NCBI GenBank assembly: GCA_023435895.1
Contig: JAEZLH010000011.1
Coordinates: forward strand, 1-64,000
DNA length: 64,000 nt
Source: Bacillota bacterium
GTDB lineage: Bacteria > Bacillota > Clostridia > Lachnospirales > Lachnospiraceae
Direction of reading: 5' to 3'
Below, piece after piece: positions 27,591 through 36,778 of the stretch. The translations under genes and the position numbers were made by a program. The first letter of the stretch is position 1. Each line of letters starts with the position of its first letter. The notes under the pieces are model-generated. The model saw nothing but the letters and a program-made list of their open reading frames with translations. It was not told the DNA's origin and did not search any database.

Positions 27591-28676
27591 CTATAGTATA
27601 CTTTCCAGTTTCTTTAGAAATACCTGCTTTTTCGCATTCTGCTCACCAATGGTATTTAGCTTTTGCGTATTTCTACCAGATATCCAAGATTTCTTTCCAT
27701 TATAATAAAAATTTGTAATCTTCCAAAACTTTTCGGGATATAGCAGCAATAGATACAAGATACTCATTTCATCTTTTGTAATCGGTTTTACCCTATCATA
27801 AGCCTCAATTATGTTGCTGCCGTACAGAACATCCCAATCATTCTTTTCCATCACTTTACGAATAAACTGATACAAATCAGATATTTGAAGTCCAATGTAA
27901 CTCTTTTCAAAGTTCGTGGTTGCAATCGGACTTGCAACTCCTCCAAGCTCTGCTACGCTCAATGGATGCTTATTGACCCAGCCGGGTGGAATATAGGTCT
28001 TACTAATTGCATCAGTTTTGGATTTCATCATAATAATATTATGATAAGTATAATTCCCATGACATACCGTCCCATTTATCACCGCATCCTTAAAGAGCTG
28101 CTTATAGGCGGTATGGGATAGACCTCTTGCTGCACCTAGCCCCTGTTCATAGAATTCATCATAATAATTTAAATAAAGCAGTTCAAATTCATTCTTCTGT
28201 TTTTTGTCTCTTATGTAACCTTTGACCCGCTTTAATTCCCGATTTCGCTTATCAAAGGTCTCTGTCAAATCCGAAGAAATGTTATGTTCCAACTGTTCCT
28301 GGCTGAATTCAATTCCTTTTAGAAGTGTATGTATTCTGGCCAGATTAGCGGAAGCAGCTTCAATTTGAGATAGTTCCTTAAGATTACATTCTTCGCCCCA
28401 AAACCAATTTTTCATAATATATTGACAGCCTGCACTATCTTCGCTGATAATATCATCTTCTATTGTTCGGACGAATAAATCCGTATTCGGATAGCCACAT
28501 AACGACAGATGCTCTTTTACCTTGTCTTCAAACAAAGCCCTGTTTCTTGAGCCCTCAAAGCATTTATACAGCTTTAGGCCACAATCACTCTCTAATAAAA
28601 AAGCTCCTCTTGCTCGATATATGTTGTATATCTTAAGTCGATATCTTTTTAATGCTTCCTGGCTTCTATCCTCCAC
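27591..28676 (-). CDS. CotS-family spore coat protein, pseudokinase-like
   Basis: 361 aa aminoglycoside-phosphotransferase-fold protein of the CotS/YtaA/YutH group, abundant in spore formers and associated with the coat. N lobe to about residue 95, then the C lobe with the catalytic-loop motif at 205-214. The usual H-G-D there reads HGNYTYHN (Asn208), and the metal-binding D-F-D/E reads TNFEK (Asn255). Both aspartates needed for phosphotransfer are thus Asn, so catalysis is unlikely and a structural or binding role in the coat is more plausible. GTG start with GGGAGG upstream. Family from memory of conserved layout; subfamily not certain. Confidence 0.72.
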   Translation of the reverse strand: MEDRSQEALKRYRLKIYNIYRARGAFLLESDCGLKLYKCFEGSRNRALFEDKVKEHLSLCGYPNTDLFVRTIEDDIISEDSAGCQYIMKNWFWGEECNLKELSQIEAASANLARIHTLLKGIEFSQEQLEHNISSDLTETFDKRNRELKRVKGYIRDKKQKNEFELLYLNYYDEFYEQGLGAARGLSHTAYKQLFKDAVINGTVCHGNYTYHNIIMMKSKTDAISKTYIPPGWVNKHPLSVAELGGVASPIATTNFEKSYIGLQISDLYQFIRKVMEKNDWDVLYGSNIIEAYDRVKPITKDEMSILYLLLLYPEKFWKITNFYYNGKKSWISGRNTQKLNTIGEQNAKKQVFLKKLESIL

Positions 28677-28746
28677 AGCTTACCCTCCCAACTAATGTGA
28701 AACCCGTCTACTAATACTATGATATTACTTGGCGATTCATGAATAT

Positions 28747-28788
28747 AAAAAAAGCCTAAGATGAAAATTATACATTTTCTTCTTAGGC
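28747..28788 (-). terminator. Intrinsic terminator of cca
   Basis: GCCTAAG (28754-28760) pairs with CTTAGGC (28782-28788), extended by GATGAAAA/TTTTCTTC pairing, and followed on the minus strand by seven T. Confidence 0.75.
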
Positions 28789-28843
28789 TAGTCCAATCTC
28801 TCTTTCTTGCAGGTCATTCCAACTGACCACTATTCCTTTTTGG

Positions 28844-30226
28844 TCATTCTTTATGTTCTTTCGTCTGTATCATAACACGTGCAAGTTCCAACAATTGATC
28901 CTTATGATTAAGCTTCGGATTCTCCAGTACAAGGTTTAAAAGCTGATTGAGTATTATTCCAATCTCTTTGCCAGGTTTTAATCCTTCCCTAATCAAATCA
29001 TTCCCATTGATATCCATCTCCTTTAAGGAAACGCACTCTTCATGCTCAAGAATTTCCCGGTATAACCGCATAGCCTCGGTTAAACCTGCAAATTTCTCTT
29101 CCGTGAACAAGGGATTTTTCCCTGAGGTATCCGCTCTATTCACTTCAAACAGCAAATCCATATACTCTTTTCCAATCTTTGAAGCAGCCCTTCTCATTCC
29201 CGATGGATTTAAGGTAAAACGATAATCATGCCACCTTATCAAATGGACTACTGCATCCAATGTATCATTATCAAACTTTAATCTTTTCAAAATCTGCTTT
29301 GCGGTAATCGCACCCTTTTCAGGATGTCCATAAAAATGATGCTGATTATCCTTGCCGATTGTAATCGTTCCCGGCTTCTCCACATCATGAAGCAGCATTG
29401 TCCATCTTAGTACAGTTCTATCGGCTATATCAAAGCGTCCTTCTTCCAATCTTCCAGCCACTTCCTCCACCGTTTTAATGGTGTGCTCCCCCACCGAGAA
29501 GATGTGATGTTTATTGTGCTGGGGTGTCTTCATCATCTCATCAAATTCCGGTAGAATTACTTTTGATATTCCGGATTTATAGAGCATTCTCAACCGGTCA
29601 GGATGGTCTGAAATCAAAAGCTTTGAGAGTTCAACCCGGATGCGTTCCGCACTAATATTCCTTAAGTGCTCCACTTTATCACAAACTGCTTTCATTGTCT
29701 CCTCTTCAATTACAAACCCAAGCTGGGCCGAAAATCGAACCGCCCTTAATATTCGGAGTGCATCTTCATCAAAACGCTCTGACGGATCACCCACACAGCG
29801 GATTAATCCTTTGTTCAAATCCTCCATGCCTCCAAACAGATCAATAAATCCCTCTTTTTCATTGTATGCCATTGCATTAATGGTGAAGTCCCTTCTCTTT
29901 AAATCCTCGCTTAGACTTGAGGTAAAAGAAACCTCTTTGGGATGACGGTTGTCCTCATAAACACCATCAAGACGATAAGTGGTTACCTCATAATGATCCT
30001 TATCAAGAAGTACCGTGACCGTACCATGTTGGATTCCGGTATCCACAGTTCTTCGAAAGATCTGCTTCACTTCCTGAGGGGTTGCAGAGGTCGTAATATC
30101 CCAGTCCTCCGGTTGCCTCCCCAAAATCATATCTCTTACACAGCCCCCTACTGCGTATGCTTCAAAACCATGGTTCATCAGTTCATCTATTATAATATTC
30201 ACTTTTTCAGGAACACAAAACTCCAT
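28844..30226 (-). CDS. cca: CCA tRNA nucleotidyltransferase
   Basis: 460 aa. Class II nucleotidyltransferase head with AVGGCVRDMILGRQPEDWDI (GGxxR and DxD metal site), RRDFTINAMAYN and the DLFGGMEDLNKGLIRCVGDP neck, followed by the RNA-binding domain (DEDALRILRAVRFSAQLGF) and an HD domain (LLHDVEKP). It adds or repairs the 3' CCA of tRNA. The HD part suggests a repair phosphatase activity as in the bacterial enzymes. ATG at 30226 has GGAGG seven bases upstream; the longer frame to 30286 is not supported. Confidence 0.95.
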   Translation of the reverse strand: MEFCVPEKVNIIIDELMNHGFEAYAVGGCVRDMILGRQPEDWDITTSATPQEVKQIFRRTVDTGIQHGTVTVLLDKDHYEVTTYRLDGVYEDNRHPKEVSFTSSLSEDLKRRDFTINAMAYNEKEGFIDLFGGMEDLNKGLIRCVGDPSERFDEDALRILRAVRFSAQLGFVIEEETMKAVCDKVEHLRNISAERIRVELSKLLISDHPDRLRMLYKSGISKVILPEFDEMMKTPQHNKHHIFSVGEHTIKTVEEVAGRLEEGRFDIADRTVLRWTMLLHDVEKPGTITIGKDNQHHFYGHPEKGAITAKQILKRLKFDNDTLDAVVHLIRWHDYRFTLNPSGMRRAASKIGKEYMDLLFEVNRADTSGKNPLFTEEKFAGLTEAMRLYREILEHEECVSLKEMDINGNDLIREGLKPGKEIGIILNQLLNLVLENPKLNHKDQLLELARVMIQTKEHKE

Positions 30227-30300
30227 TGAAAGCCTCCTGTTAACAATTGGTATAACGATTATAGCAAAGCCTTGTGGGAATTGCAATGATGCGTGGTGGT

Positions 30301-30358
30301 AGGTTGTAAATTATGATGTGCTTTAGGTTGTGAATTATGATGTGCTTTAGACTGTGAA
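30301..30358. repeat. 24-bp tandem repeat, 2.4 copies
   Basis: AGGTTGT[A/G]AATTATGATGT (24-base unit with GCTTT) occurs twice head to tail and begins a third time as AGACTGTGAAT, directly before the large palindrome at 30359. Confidence 0.65.
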
Positions 30359-30500
30359 TAAGGTCAGGGGGAACTACTTCCCATGGATGAGACGTTCCCA
30401 CTTATTGCATTACGTAGCGGTACTAAGGTTCTAAAGTACAGAACCTAAGAACCGACGAATGCAAAATACTCACCATGGGAAGTAGTTCCCCCTGACCTTA
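30359..30500. repeat. 142-bp palindromic element, copy 1
   Basis: A perfect 28-bp inverted repeat (30359-30386 and 30473-30500; starts TAAGGTCAGGGGGAACTACT) encloses a core that is itself a near-perfect hairpin: TTGCATTACGTAGCGGTACT on one side, AACCGACGAATGCAA on the other, meeting at AGGTTCT/AGAACCT with a seven-base loop. The core, not the arms, recurs in inverted orientation at 50791-50870. No ORF inside. Looks like a MITE-like or structured intergenic repeat. Confidence 0.8.
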
Positions 30501-30504
30501 TGCG

Positions 30505-30660
30505 TTAGTTTTTTATTTGTTCTATTATATTCATTCGCTCTGCCCAGAGTTTTAAATGGAGTATATCTTCATCCTTTGGTATAAGATTAGATATTGTTTT
30601 ACTATAATACTTAAATGGTATCGCACTTATAAATTCGTAATATATTCCTGAAGGTTTCAT
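30505..30660 (-). CDS. Possible small protein or fragment (51 aa)
   Basis: An uninterrupted 51-codon frame opening MKPSGIYYEF with coding-like composition (FKYYSKTISNLIPKDEDIL, then LKLWAERMNIIEQIKN). Only AAGG stands immediately before the ATG, too close for good initiation, so it may be the surviving end of a longer gene rather than an active one. Starts after an insertion-like palindrome on its downstream side. No family recognised. Confidence 0.35.
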   Translation of the reverse strand: MKPSGIYYEFISAIPFKYYSKTISNLIPKDEDILHLKLWAERMNIIEQIKN

Positions 30661-30876
30661 CCTTATTATTTTGTTCAATTAACCTTGATTAAGGTGATAA
30701 AGGGGGGCAACAGAGTGCAATTTGCCATTGAACAGTATAAACAGACCTTATGACACCTTAGTCAACCTTCAAATATTAAAAGTAAAACAACCGGAGGGGA
30801 ACACACCTTTAGTTGCAAAACAATTTTCCCTCAAGCCTTGGCAAAGGACTTAAAATGATGCTCTAGATAGTATAAA
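30661..30876. other. Gene-poor interval with a possible broken ORF
   Basis: On the plus strand a GTG at 30715, nine bases after GGGGGG, opens MQFAIEQYKQTL, meets TGA, then stays open in the same frame (including GGEHTFSCKTIFPQALAKD) to a TGA at 30856-30858. A single nonsense codon in 48 codons could mark a dead small gene, or be chance. Nothing else is seen here. Confidence 0.3.
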
Positions 30877-30916
30877 AGGATGGATTATTTCACCTTTATG
30901 GTTGATAATCCATCCT
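30877..30916 (-). terminator. Intrinsic terminator of proS
   Basis: Perfect 12-base arms AGGATGGATTAT and ATAATCCATCCT, then TTTTATA on the minus strand. It lies 45 bases past the proS stop. Confidence 0.75.
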
Positions 30917-30960
30917 AAACGCTTTTTATTTATTGCTTTATAACTTTATCGGTTAATGGC

Positions 30961-32394
30961 TTAGTATGCTTTGCCCCAATATGTCATGGCTTTGGCGGGT
31001 TTTCCGCAACATACACAGGTATCTGTAATTTGTTCCTGTTCAAAAGGCATACAACGGGAGGTAGCTCCTGTTTTATCCTTTATCTCAAGTTCGCAGGCTT
31101 CATCCTGACACCACATAGCCTTAATAAAGCCGGGCTTCTCAGCAACCAGTTTCTCGAATTCCTCCATATTGGTTGCGGTGTAGGTATGGGAATCGCGATG
31201 TGCTCTTGCTCTTTCTAACATTTCATTTTGCATTGTTTCAAGGATTTCTCCCGCTTTAGTAACGATATCATCCAAGGATACTACAACCTTTTCTCTGGTA
31301 TCTCGACGTACAATAACTGCCTGGTTTGCTTCAATATCCTTAGGACCTATCTCGATACGAACCGGAATACCTCTCATCTCTTGCTCGCTGAATTTCCAGC
31401 CGGGACTCTTATCAGAATTATCCACTTTAACCTTAAAGGAGCTTAACTTTTCCTTTAATTCAAAGGCTTTATCAAGAACGCCCTCTTTATTTTGGTTGAT
31501 TGGAATAATCATAATCTGTGTAGGTGCAATTCTTGGAGGTAAAACTAAGCCGCTGTCATCACCGTGAACCATGATAATAGCACCAATAATTCTTGTAGAC
31601 ATCCCCCAGGAGGTTTGATGAACATGCTGTAACGTATTATTCTTATCTGTATATTTGATATCAAATGCTTTTGCAAAACCATCACCAAAGTTATGGCTGG
31701 TACCGGACTGCAACGCTTTTCCGTCATGCATTAACGCTTCAATGGTATAGGTTGCGTGTGCGCCTGCAAATTTCTCCTTCTCGGATTTCTTACCTTTAAT
31801 CATAGGAATAGCAAGCACTCTCTCACAGAAGTCCGCGTATACATTCAGCATCTGAATGGTTCTCTCCTCTGCTTCCTCAGCTGTTGCGTGTGCGGTATGA
31901 CCTTCCTGCCATAAGAATTCCATGGAACGAAGGAACGGTCTTGTTGTCTTCTCCCAACGAACAACAGAACACCACTGATTATAAAGCTTTGGTAAATCTC
32001 TGTGAGACTGAATAATCTTAGAATAGAAGTCACAGAACAAGGTTTCAGAGGTCGGTCTAACGCACATTCTCTCCTGAAGTGCTTCTCCGCCACCGTGAGT
32101 AACCCAGGCAACTTCCGGTGCGAAGCCTTCCACATGATCCTTCTCCTTCTGCAATAAACTTTCAGGAATGAACATCGGCATATAAACATTCTCTACACCG
32201 GTTGCCTTAAAATCAGCATCCAGCTGTCTTTGGATATTTTCCCAGATTGCATAACCCTGAGGACGAAGAATCATACATCCTCTAATTGTAGAGTATTCAA
32301 TTAACTCCGCTTTTTTCACTACGTCGGTGTACCATTGCGCAAAATCTACCTCCATGGAGGTAATCGCTTCCACCAGTTTCTTATCCTGTGCCAT
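30961..32394 (-). CDS. proS: Prolyl-tRNA synthetase, short (archaeal/eukaryote-like) type
   Basis: 477 aa class II synthetase charging tRNA-Pro. Motif 1 and 2 regions ([40 protein letters not shown]) and motif 3 ([18 protein letters not shown]) are in place, followed by the anticodon-binding domain and a C-terminal zinc-like region with [10 protein letters not shown]. The absence of the large editing insertion between motifs 2 and 3 places it in the archaeal-type ProRS found in many Clostridia. ATAAGGAGAG precedes ATG. Expression is controlled by the T-box leader upstream. Confidence 0.96.
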   Translation of the reverse strand: MAQDKKLVEAITSMEVDFAQWYTDVVKKAELIEYSTIRGCMILRPQGYAIWENIQRQLDADFKATGVENVYMPMFIPESLLQKEKDHVEGFAPEVAWVTHGGGEALQERMCVRPTSETLFCDFYSKIIQSHRDLPKLYNQWCSVVRWEKTTRPFLRSMEFLWQEGHTAHATAEEAEERTIQMLNVYADFCERVLAIPMIKGKKSEKEKFAGAHATYTIEALMHDGKALQSGTSHNFGDGFAKAFDIKYTDKNNTLQHVHQTSWGMSTRIIGAIIMVHGDDSGLVLPPRIAPTQIMIIPINQNKEGVLDKAFELKEKLSSFKVKVDNSDKSPGWKFSEQEMRGIPVRIEIGPKDIEANQAVIVRRDTREKVVVSLDDIVTKAGEILETMQNEMLERARAHRDSHTYTATNMEEFEKLVAEKPGFIKAMWCQDEACELEIKDKTGATSRCMPFEQEQITDTCVCCGKPAKAMTYWGKAY

Positions 32395-32435
32395 AAAATC
32401 TCTCCTTATAATAATTTAACATTTTTGTTTCGTTG

Positions 32436-32670
32436 CAATAAAAAAGCCCTTCAATCCCGAAAGGGACCGAACGACTCGGCGGTGCCACCCTAATTAGCCA
32501 TTCTCTATAAAACAGCTCTCTCAACACCGATAACGCCGGTTCTACGTTGTATTTCCCGGAAGGACTACTTCCATCATACAAAGCTCCAAGGCAGGTTCAA
32601 TAATCTCATCATAAGAAGCTTTCACCAACGCTTCTCTCTCTGGAATGGGATAATTATTTACTAATCCTTT
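32436..32670 (-). promoter_or_regulatory. T-box leader of proS (tRNA-Pro sensing)
   Basis: The minus strand carries the invariant T-box AGGGTGGCACCGC (32479-32491), followed by a terminator of GGTCCCTTTCGGGATTGAAG type and a T6 run (32438-32446). The 5' stem I region contains GAACCTGCC with a CCU triplet at 32593-32595, a fitting proline specifier codon, and AAGCGTTGGTGAAAGC nearer the 5' end. Uncharged tRNA-Pro should stabilise the antiterminator and raise proS expression. The 5' boundary is approximate. The rest of the gap up to 33013 holds no gene I accept. Confidence 0.93.
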
Positions 32671-33013
32671 TCAATGCCTGTCAAATATTTAATTAACTTC
32701 TAACTATGGTCTATTAAGTAATATTCCCTTAAGAATTCTTATTAACCCGTTGATAATGATACTAATTTTATTCTACAAAACCGTCTTTGTCAAGCGGAAT
32801 CGGGCGAGTCTGCTCACACACTGCTTACCGCATTCAATTGAAATAACTTTAATAAAAATATTTGACCCATATAGATATACTTCTATTTTAATTTCAGAAT
32901 TATTCAGTTATTATAAAAGTAATGATTCTGTATTCTCCAATGGGTTTCATATTATCATATCAACCTTCATGGTGATGATTGATTATACATTTGAAAGGAA
33001 AGGGTACCAATGA

Positions 33014-33559
33014 ATGAGCTATAGCGAAAAGAAACTAAAGCAGTTATTAATTCAAGTAACCAACGGTAATGTAGATGCATTTAATGAGCTCTACTATGAA
33101 TTTTCATCCTTTGTTTATAACACTGCAATATCTGTAAGCTGTAATGCGGATAAAGCAAATGATATCGTCCAAGAGGTATACATAAAACTATACCAATTAA
33201 GCCACTCCCATATTCCACACACAAATGCAATTTCATGGTTATACAAAGTAACAAAGAACGAAGCCTATTCCCATTTAAGAAAAGAGAAGCCTACTCAAAC
33301 AATTGAAGATATGGATAATCAACTGACTGCCCCAAGTTTTGAAGATAACCTTTTATCGGATCTCTTGTTTCAGGAATGTCTGTCAGCCCTACAAGAATCT
33401 GAAAGAGAAATTTTAATATTGAAGCTTATGGGTGGACTAAAACATAAAACGATTGCGAATATACTTGATGCACCGGAAGGTACAATAAGATGGAGATACC
33501 GAGAAGCCTTAAAACATTTAAAAAATATATACAAAGAGAAAGGATATCATCATGAATAA
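33014..33559 (+). CDS. ECF sigma factor (second in window)
   Basis: 181 aa. Region 2: AFNELYYEFSSFVYNTAISV, KANDIVQEVYIKLYQ, and NAISWLYKVTKNEAYSHLRK; region 4: LQESEREILILKLMGGLKHK followed by APEGTIRWRYREALKHLK. It lies head-on to proS in an all-plus-strand cassette that includes a small membrane protein, a secreted protease and an anchored protein. Start ATG 33014; GGAAAGGG lies 8-10 bases upstream. Region 4 helix-turn-helix is intact. It likely drives the cassette. Confidence 0.88.
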   Translation: MSYSEKKLKQLLIQVTNGNVDAFNELYYEFSSFVYNTAISVSCNADKANDIVQEVYIKLYQLSHSHIPHTNAISWLYKVTKNEAYSHLRKEKPTQTIEDMDNQLTAPSFEDNLLSDLLFQECLSALQESEREILILKLMGGLKHKTIANILDAPEGTIRWRYREALKHLKNIYKEKGYHHE

Positions 33560-33917
33560 AAAAGTAGAAAAGCTTTTTGCTAATAAAATAGCTGACGGAA
33601 AACAGAATAACCTTTCTATGATTCAACTACGATTGGGTATAACGAATCACAAAAATCCAATCATGATAGTTAAGAAAATTTGTCTTCCTATCTTCTTAGT
33701 CCTTGCTTTTAGCACTTCCTGTATCTTTTTAAACATTAGTTTAATCGGGATTCGTTATAAAAACAAGCCAGTTGACCCTATTGCTGCTTCATCAAGTCCC
33801 TTTCCTTTTCTTGCAAATCAATATGTATTAATCGCCTTTGGAGTCATTTCAGTGGTAACGTTATTTCTTTCAATACTATCGATTTACCGGTTTTATAAGT
33901 TTATTAAGAATATGTAA
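33552..33917 (+). CDS. Two-pass membrane protein, putative sigma partner (121 aa)
   Basis: The ATG overlaps the end of the sigma gene by eight bases (ATGAATAA), so translation is coupled. A charged N-terminal part of about 38 residues precedes membrane segment 1 (IFLVLAFSTSCIFLNISLIG), a short loop and segment 2 (YVLIAFGVISVVTLFLSILS), with a basic tail. Position and topology suggest an anti-sigma factor that ties the sigma factor to the membrane. There is no zinc anti-sigma motif and no recognised sensor domain; the role is inferred from context. Confidence 0.65.
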   Translation: MNKKVEKLFANKIADGKQNNLSMIQLRLGITNHKNPIMIVKKICLPIFLVLAFSTSCIFLNISLIGIRYKNKPVDPIAASSSPFPFLANQYVLIAFGVISVVTLFLSILSIYRFYKFIKNM

Positions 33918-33928
33918 ATGTTTTTGAT

Positions 33929-33973
33929 AAAAGTTTTTAGGGTCGTACGACTTTAAAAACTTTTATTTTTTTC
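33929..33973 (+). terminator. Intrinsic terminator after sigma / membrane gene pair
   Basis: AAAAGTTTTTA pairs with TAAAAACTTTT around GGGTCGTACGACTT, followed by a seven-T run. It separates the regulatory pair from the protease gene, which therefore needs its own promoter or readthrough. Confidence 0.75.
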
Positions 33974-34046
33974 CCAACAAAACACCTTGTATAAATCGTC
34001 TTTAAATCAAAGGAGGAACATTTTAAATATACTAGGAGGATTAAAT

Positions 34047-34736
34047 ATGAGAAATTGGTTTAAATTTGCGTGTGTAATATTGTTGACAGTAGTCTTGACT
34101 TCAAGATCGAGTATTCATGCTAATGCACATGAAATGTTTGTGAATGGCTCCACACCTATTCAACTTAAGTGGAGTATTAAAAGTGCTGCTGATACATTTT
34201 ATCACACAAAAGTAAATTACGATTTATTATCTAGCAAAACTGTTTATCGAGACAATGCACCAGATGCTATAAAATCTTGGTTATCAAACCCCACTAAATC
34301 ATATTGCACTTATGAAAGCTTTAATAACTCTAATGTTGATTTAGTGACTATGACTAAATCGAATTGGTCACAAAATGGATACTCTTACTATACTTTAGCA
34401 GTGACTTGGTTAACCGATACCAATGGATTAACCATTAAAACAAATGCTCATGCAAAATCATCAAGCAAGAAGATCAGATATGCCGCCATATATTTCAATC
34501 CCGACCATGACAAAAATCTTCTTGGTATAGCACCCACTATTGTCGGCAATCAAAATCAACAACTAGGAACGATTGTTCATGAAATTGGACACGCATACAC
34601 CCTTGGTCATTGTGACACCCTTTATAATATTGTTCCTGACTCAACAAAGTCCATCATGCGAGCTGAAGCATCCTATAACATGCCTACAACTTTACAGCAA
34701 CACGATATCGATGATATGAATGCAAAATACAAATAA
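34047..34736 (+). CDS. Secreted matrixin-like zinc metalloprotease
   Basis: 229 aa from the ATG at 34047, which follows GGAGG by eight bases (frames opening earlier lack a ribosome site). Signal peptide: MRNWFKFACVILLTVVLTSR with a likely cleavage before ANAHE. The catalytic motif is HEIGHAYTLGHCD (about residue 180), the metzincin HExxHxxGxxH with a following acidic residue, and SIMRAEASYNMPT gives the Met-turn. The upstream domain is short and unknown. Expected to be exported and active outside the cell. A candidate ECF-type promoter (CAAC near -35, CGTC near -10, 18 bases apart) lies 33975-34002. Confidence 0.82.
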   Translation: MRNWFKFACVILLTVVLTSRSSIHANAHEMFVNGSTPIQLKWSIKSAADTFYHTKVNYDLLSSKTVYRDNAPDAIKSWLSNPTKSYCTYESFNNSNVDLVTMTKSNWSQNGYSYYTLAVTWLTDTNGLTIKTNAHAKSSSKKIRYAAIYFNPDHDKNLLGIAPTIVGNQNQQLGTIVHEIGHAYTLGHCDTLYNIVPDSTKSIMRAEASYNMPTTLQQHDIDDMNAKYK

Positions 34737-34760
34737 ATTTTATGTAAAGGAGTGATACTT

Positions 34761-35369
34761 GTGAATAGTTCAAGAAAGAAAGCCGCGATTATATTAATTC
34801 CCATTCTTATTGTTAGTCTTTTCGTTATTACCTTATTGATAACTCCCAGTACCCCACCAAAAAATCCTTACCCAATTCTTAAAACGCCTCCACTAATGAC
34901 ATTAGCGTCACCTGAAAGTGTCGATGAGATTGCGGATATTGCGGATACCATATTTGTTGGTGAAATTATAAGGGTTATGGATCCTGTAAATCAAGAAATA
35001 AAAACGGGAAATGACAGCCCCGAGGAGCTGATCAACCAAAAAACCAACAACTCCGATAACTCCGTGGAGATATATCCTGTCGAAGTATTAATAACAGATA
35101 CCATGAAAGGAGCCATCGAAAAAGGAAAGAAAGTAACTGTATACCGATCCTCAATGACAGTAAATTATGAGCCGGAGATGAAAGAAGGAACAAAAATGGT
35201 ATTCGTTACAAATTATAATGACTTTTGGAAGGGTTATGTTGCTGTACACCCCCATGCCGGTTACTTTTATGTAACAGACAAAAATATTGTTTACCCGGCC
35301 TTTCGAAGTAAGGCTTTTGATAAAACAACAGGTATCCAATTAGAGAAATTGGTAAGCAAGCTCCGTTAA
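34761..35369 (+). CDS. Membrane-anchored hypothetical protein (202 aa)
   Basis: GTG at 34761 has AAAGGAG eight bases upstream; the frame from 34752 is not preferred. One N-terminal membrane segment (AAIILIPILIVSLFVITLLI) leads to a Pro-rich linker and an acidic outer domain (VDEIADIADTIFVGEIIRV, later VEVLITDTMKGAIEKGKKVT) of beta-strand character. I do not recognise the family. It follows the protease by 24 bases and is probably cotranscribed, a candidate substrate, inhibitor or regulator of it. Confidence 0.7.
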   Translation: MNSSRKKAAIILIPILIVSLFVITLLITPSTPPKNPYPILKTPPLMTLASPESVDEIADIADTIFVGEIIRVMDPVNQEIKTGNDSPEELINQKTNNSDNSVEIYPVEVLITDTMKGAIEKGKKVTVYRSSMTVNYEPEMKEGTKMVFVTNYNDFWKGYVAVHPHAGYFYVTDKNIVYPAFRSKAFDKTTGIQLEKLVSKLR

Positions 35370-35387
35370 TTTAATAAAGCTAAAATT

Positions 35388-35414
35388 ATTAGAGGAGGCA
35401 ATGCCTCCTCTAAT
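35388..35414. terminator. Bidirectional hairpin between convergent genes
   Basis: ATTAGAGGAGGCA pairs perfectly with TGCCTCCTCTAAT. The hairpin reaches over the stop codon of ytvI (35410) and closes the protease cassette on the other strand. Confidence 0.75.
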
Positions 35415-36498
35415 CTTCATAAAAGGTATCCCGTTCTACCTTCGCAATTTCAGTTTTATCATAGATTACCTTATAAACTGTAATGATTATTAGAAGTCCA
35501 ATGGGGCCTAGGAAGAATCCTGCTATAGAGAATAGTTTCAACCCCACATACATGGACATCAAGGTATAGAGTGGTTTAATTCCAATTCGGTTACCGATTA
35601 ATTTTGGCTCTAAAATCTCGCGAATTACCTGACATACCAAAAACGTGGTAAATAGTATTGCCGCAGATAAGATATCACCGTTTACAAGAGATATAATTGC
35701 CCACGGAATATATACCATGGCACTTCCGAGTATGGGTAACGCGTCAAGTATGGCGATTCCCATACCTAACAATACCGCATAATGGCTCCCCAGTATAGTA
35801 AGTCCCAGCACACTAATTACTGCCACTACCGACATGATAATCAACTGACTGCGTAAAAATGCAGTTCCTGCATCAGCCAGTTTTGTAGTCACCTTATGGA
35901 TATCTTTGTATAGCGTATTATTATTATATTTCGTATGAAATGCAGGCAATTCCTTCACCATTAGAACTGCTGCCACCAATACAATCAGCGAAATTCCGAT
36001 AAATGTTATTAATTGTACTGTGATTGATATGGATTGCTGCGTAATCTTTGGCATAATATTTGTTTTTACCATTCCAACCGTTGCAGTGATATTTTCATCT
36101 ACAATCCCTCTCATTGTACCCAAACTCAGTCCTGCCAGACCATCACAATGATTACAGAGCGCATCCAACTTTCCGGCAATGATATCCAAATAAATGGGTA
36201 GATTTTTTATTAACTCGAAGGATTGTCGTATTAATATCTTAATCAGCAAAAAAAACAATGTGCCAAAGACAGCTAAAAGAAGAATCAAAGACAAGGAGCC
36301 TCCCAAGATTCTTGGTATTTTAAATCTTCTGTGAAGCATCTCCGCTACAGGTTTAATCATCCATGCCAAAAAGTAGGACACCAAAAAAGGGAATACCAAA
36401 GGCAATAGATAGCGAAACCCCAAATACACACCAGCTGTAATCAACGCCACAGATATAAACCATCTTGCAATATTCGATCGTTCCATCCAGGATTTCAT
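35410..36498 (-). CDS. ytvI: YtvI-type sporulation membrane protein (AI-2E transporter family)
   Basis: 362 aa with about eight membrane segments and the central amphipathic region of the AI-2 exporter-like superfamily. The start (VALITAGVYLGFRYLLPLVF) and the DALPILGSAMVYIPWAIISL signature fit YtvI, known in Bacillus as a sporulation membrane protein. The transport substrate is not established. GAGGGGGT precedes ATG. A terminator belonging to the upstream gene (36622) separates it from the kinase gene. Confidence 0.85.
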   Translation of the reverse strand: MKSWMERSNIARWFISVALITAGVYLGFRYLLPLVFPFLVSYFLAWMIKPVAEMLHRRFKIPRILGGSLSLILLLAVFGTLFFLLIKILIRQSFELIKNLPIYLDIIAGKLDALCNHCDGLAGLSLGTMRGIVDENITATVGMVKTNIMPKITQQSISITVQLITFIGISLIVLVAAVLMVKELPAFHTKYNNNTLYKDIHKVTTKLADAGTAFLRSQLIIMSVVAVISVLGLTILGSHYAVLLGMGIAILDALPILGSAMVYIPWAIISLVNGDILSAAILFTTFLVCQVIREILEPKLIGNRIGIKPLYTLMSMYVGLKLFSIAGFFLGPIGLLIIITVYKVIYDKTEIAKVERDTFYED

Positions 36499-36621
36499 GC
36501 ATTTACCCCCTCTTACATTATTTTGAAGCTATTATGACATAAACGCTCTTAACAGGAAGTTAATCCCTACCTCTCGGGCTTTTCACAAAAATGTCAATAA
36601 TATGCTTCTTTTACTTTCAAC

Positions 36622-36657
36622 AAAAAAGAGAATTCATCGTTAAGTGAATTCTCTTTT
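36622..36657 (-). terminator. Intrinsic terminator of the kinase gene
   Basis: AAAAGAGAATTCA and TGAATTCTCTTTT arms around a short loop, with six T following on the minus strand. Confidence 0.8.
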
Positions 36658-36778
36658 CTATATTGTTTGTAAAAGCTTCTTTAATATGCTCGGGGATAAT
36701 TTCTAATTTTTTTGCTAATATTATCATGTTTAGAATAATTTATGAATTCCAATTCTGTTTAAGCATAACAAATCTGGA

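Noticed and set aside
32750..33013. Plus-strand 87-aa ORF before the second sigma gene
   Set aside because: No ribosome site and AT-driven composition; it ends next to the sigma start by chance.
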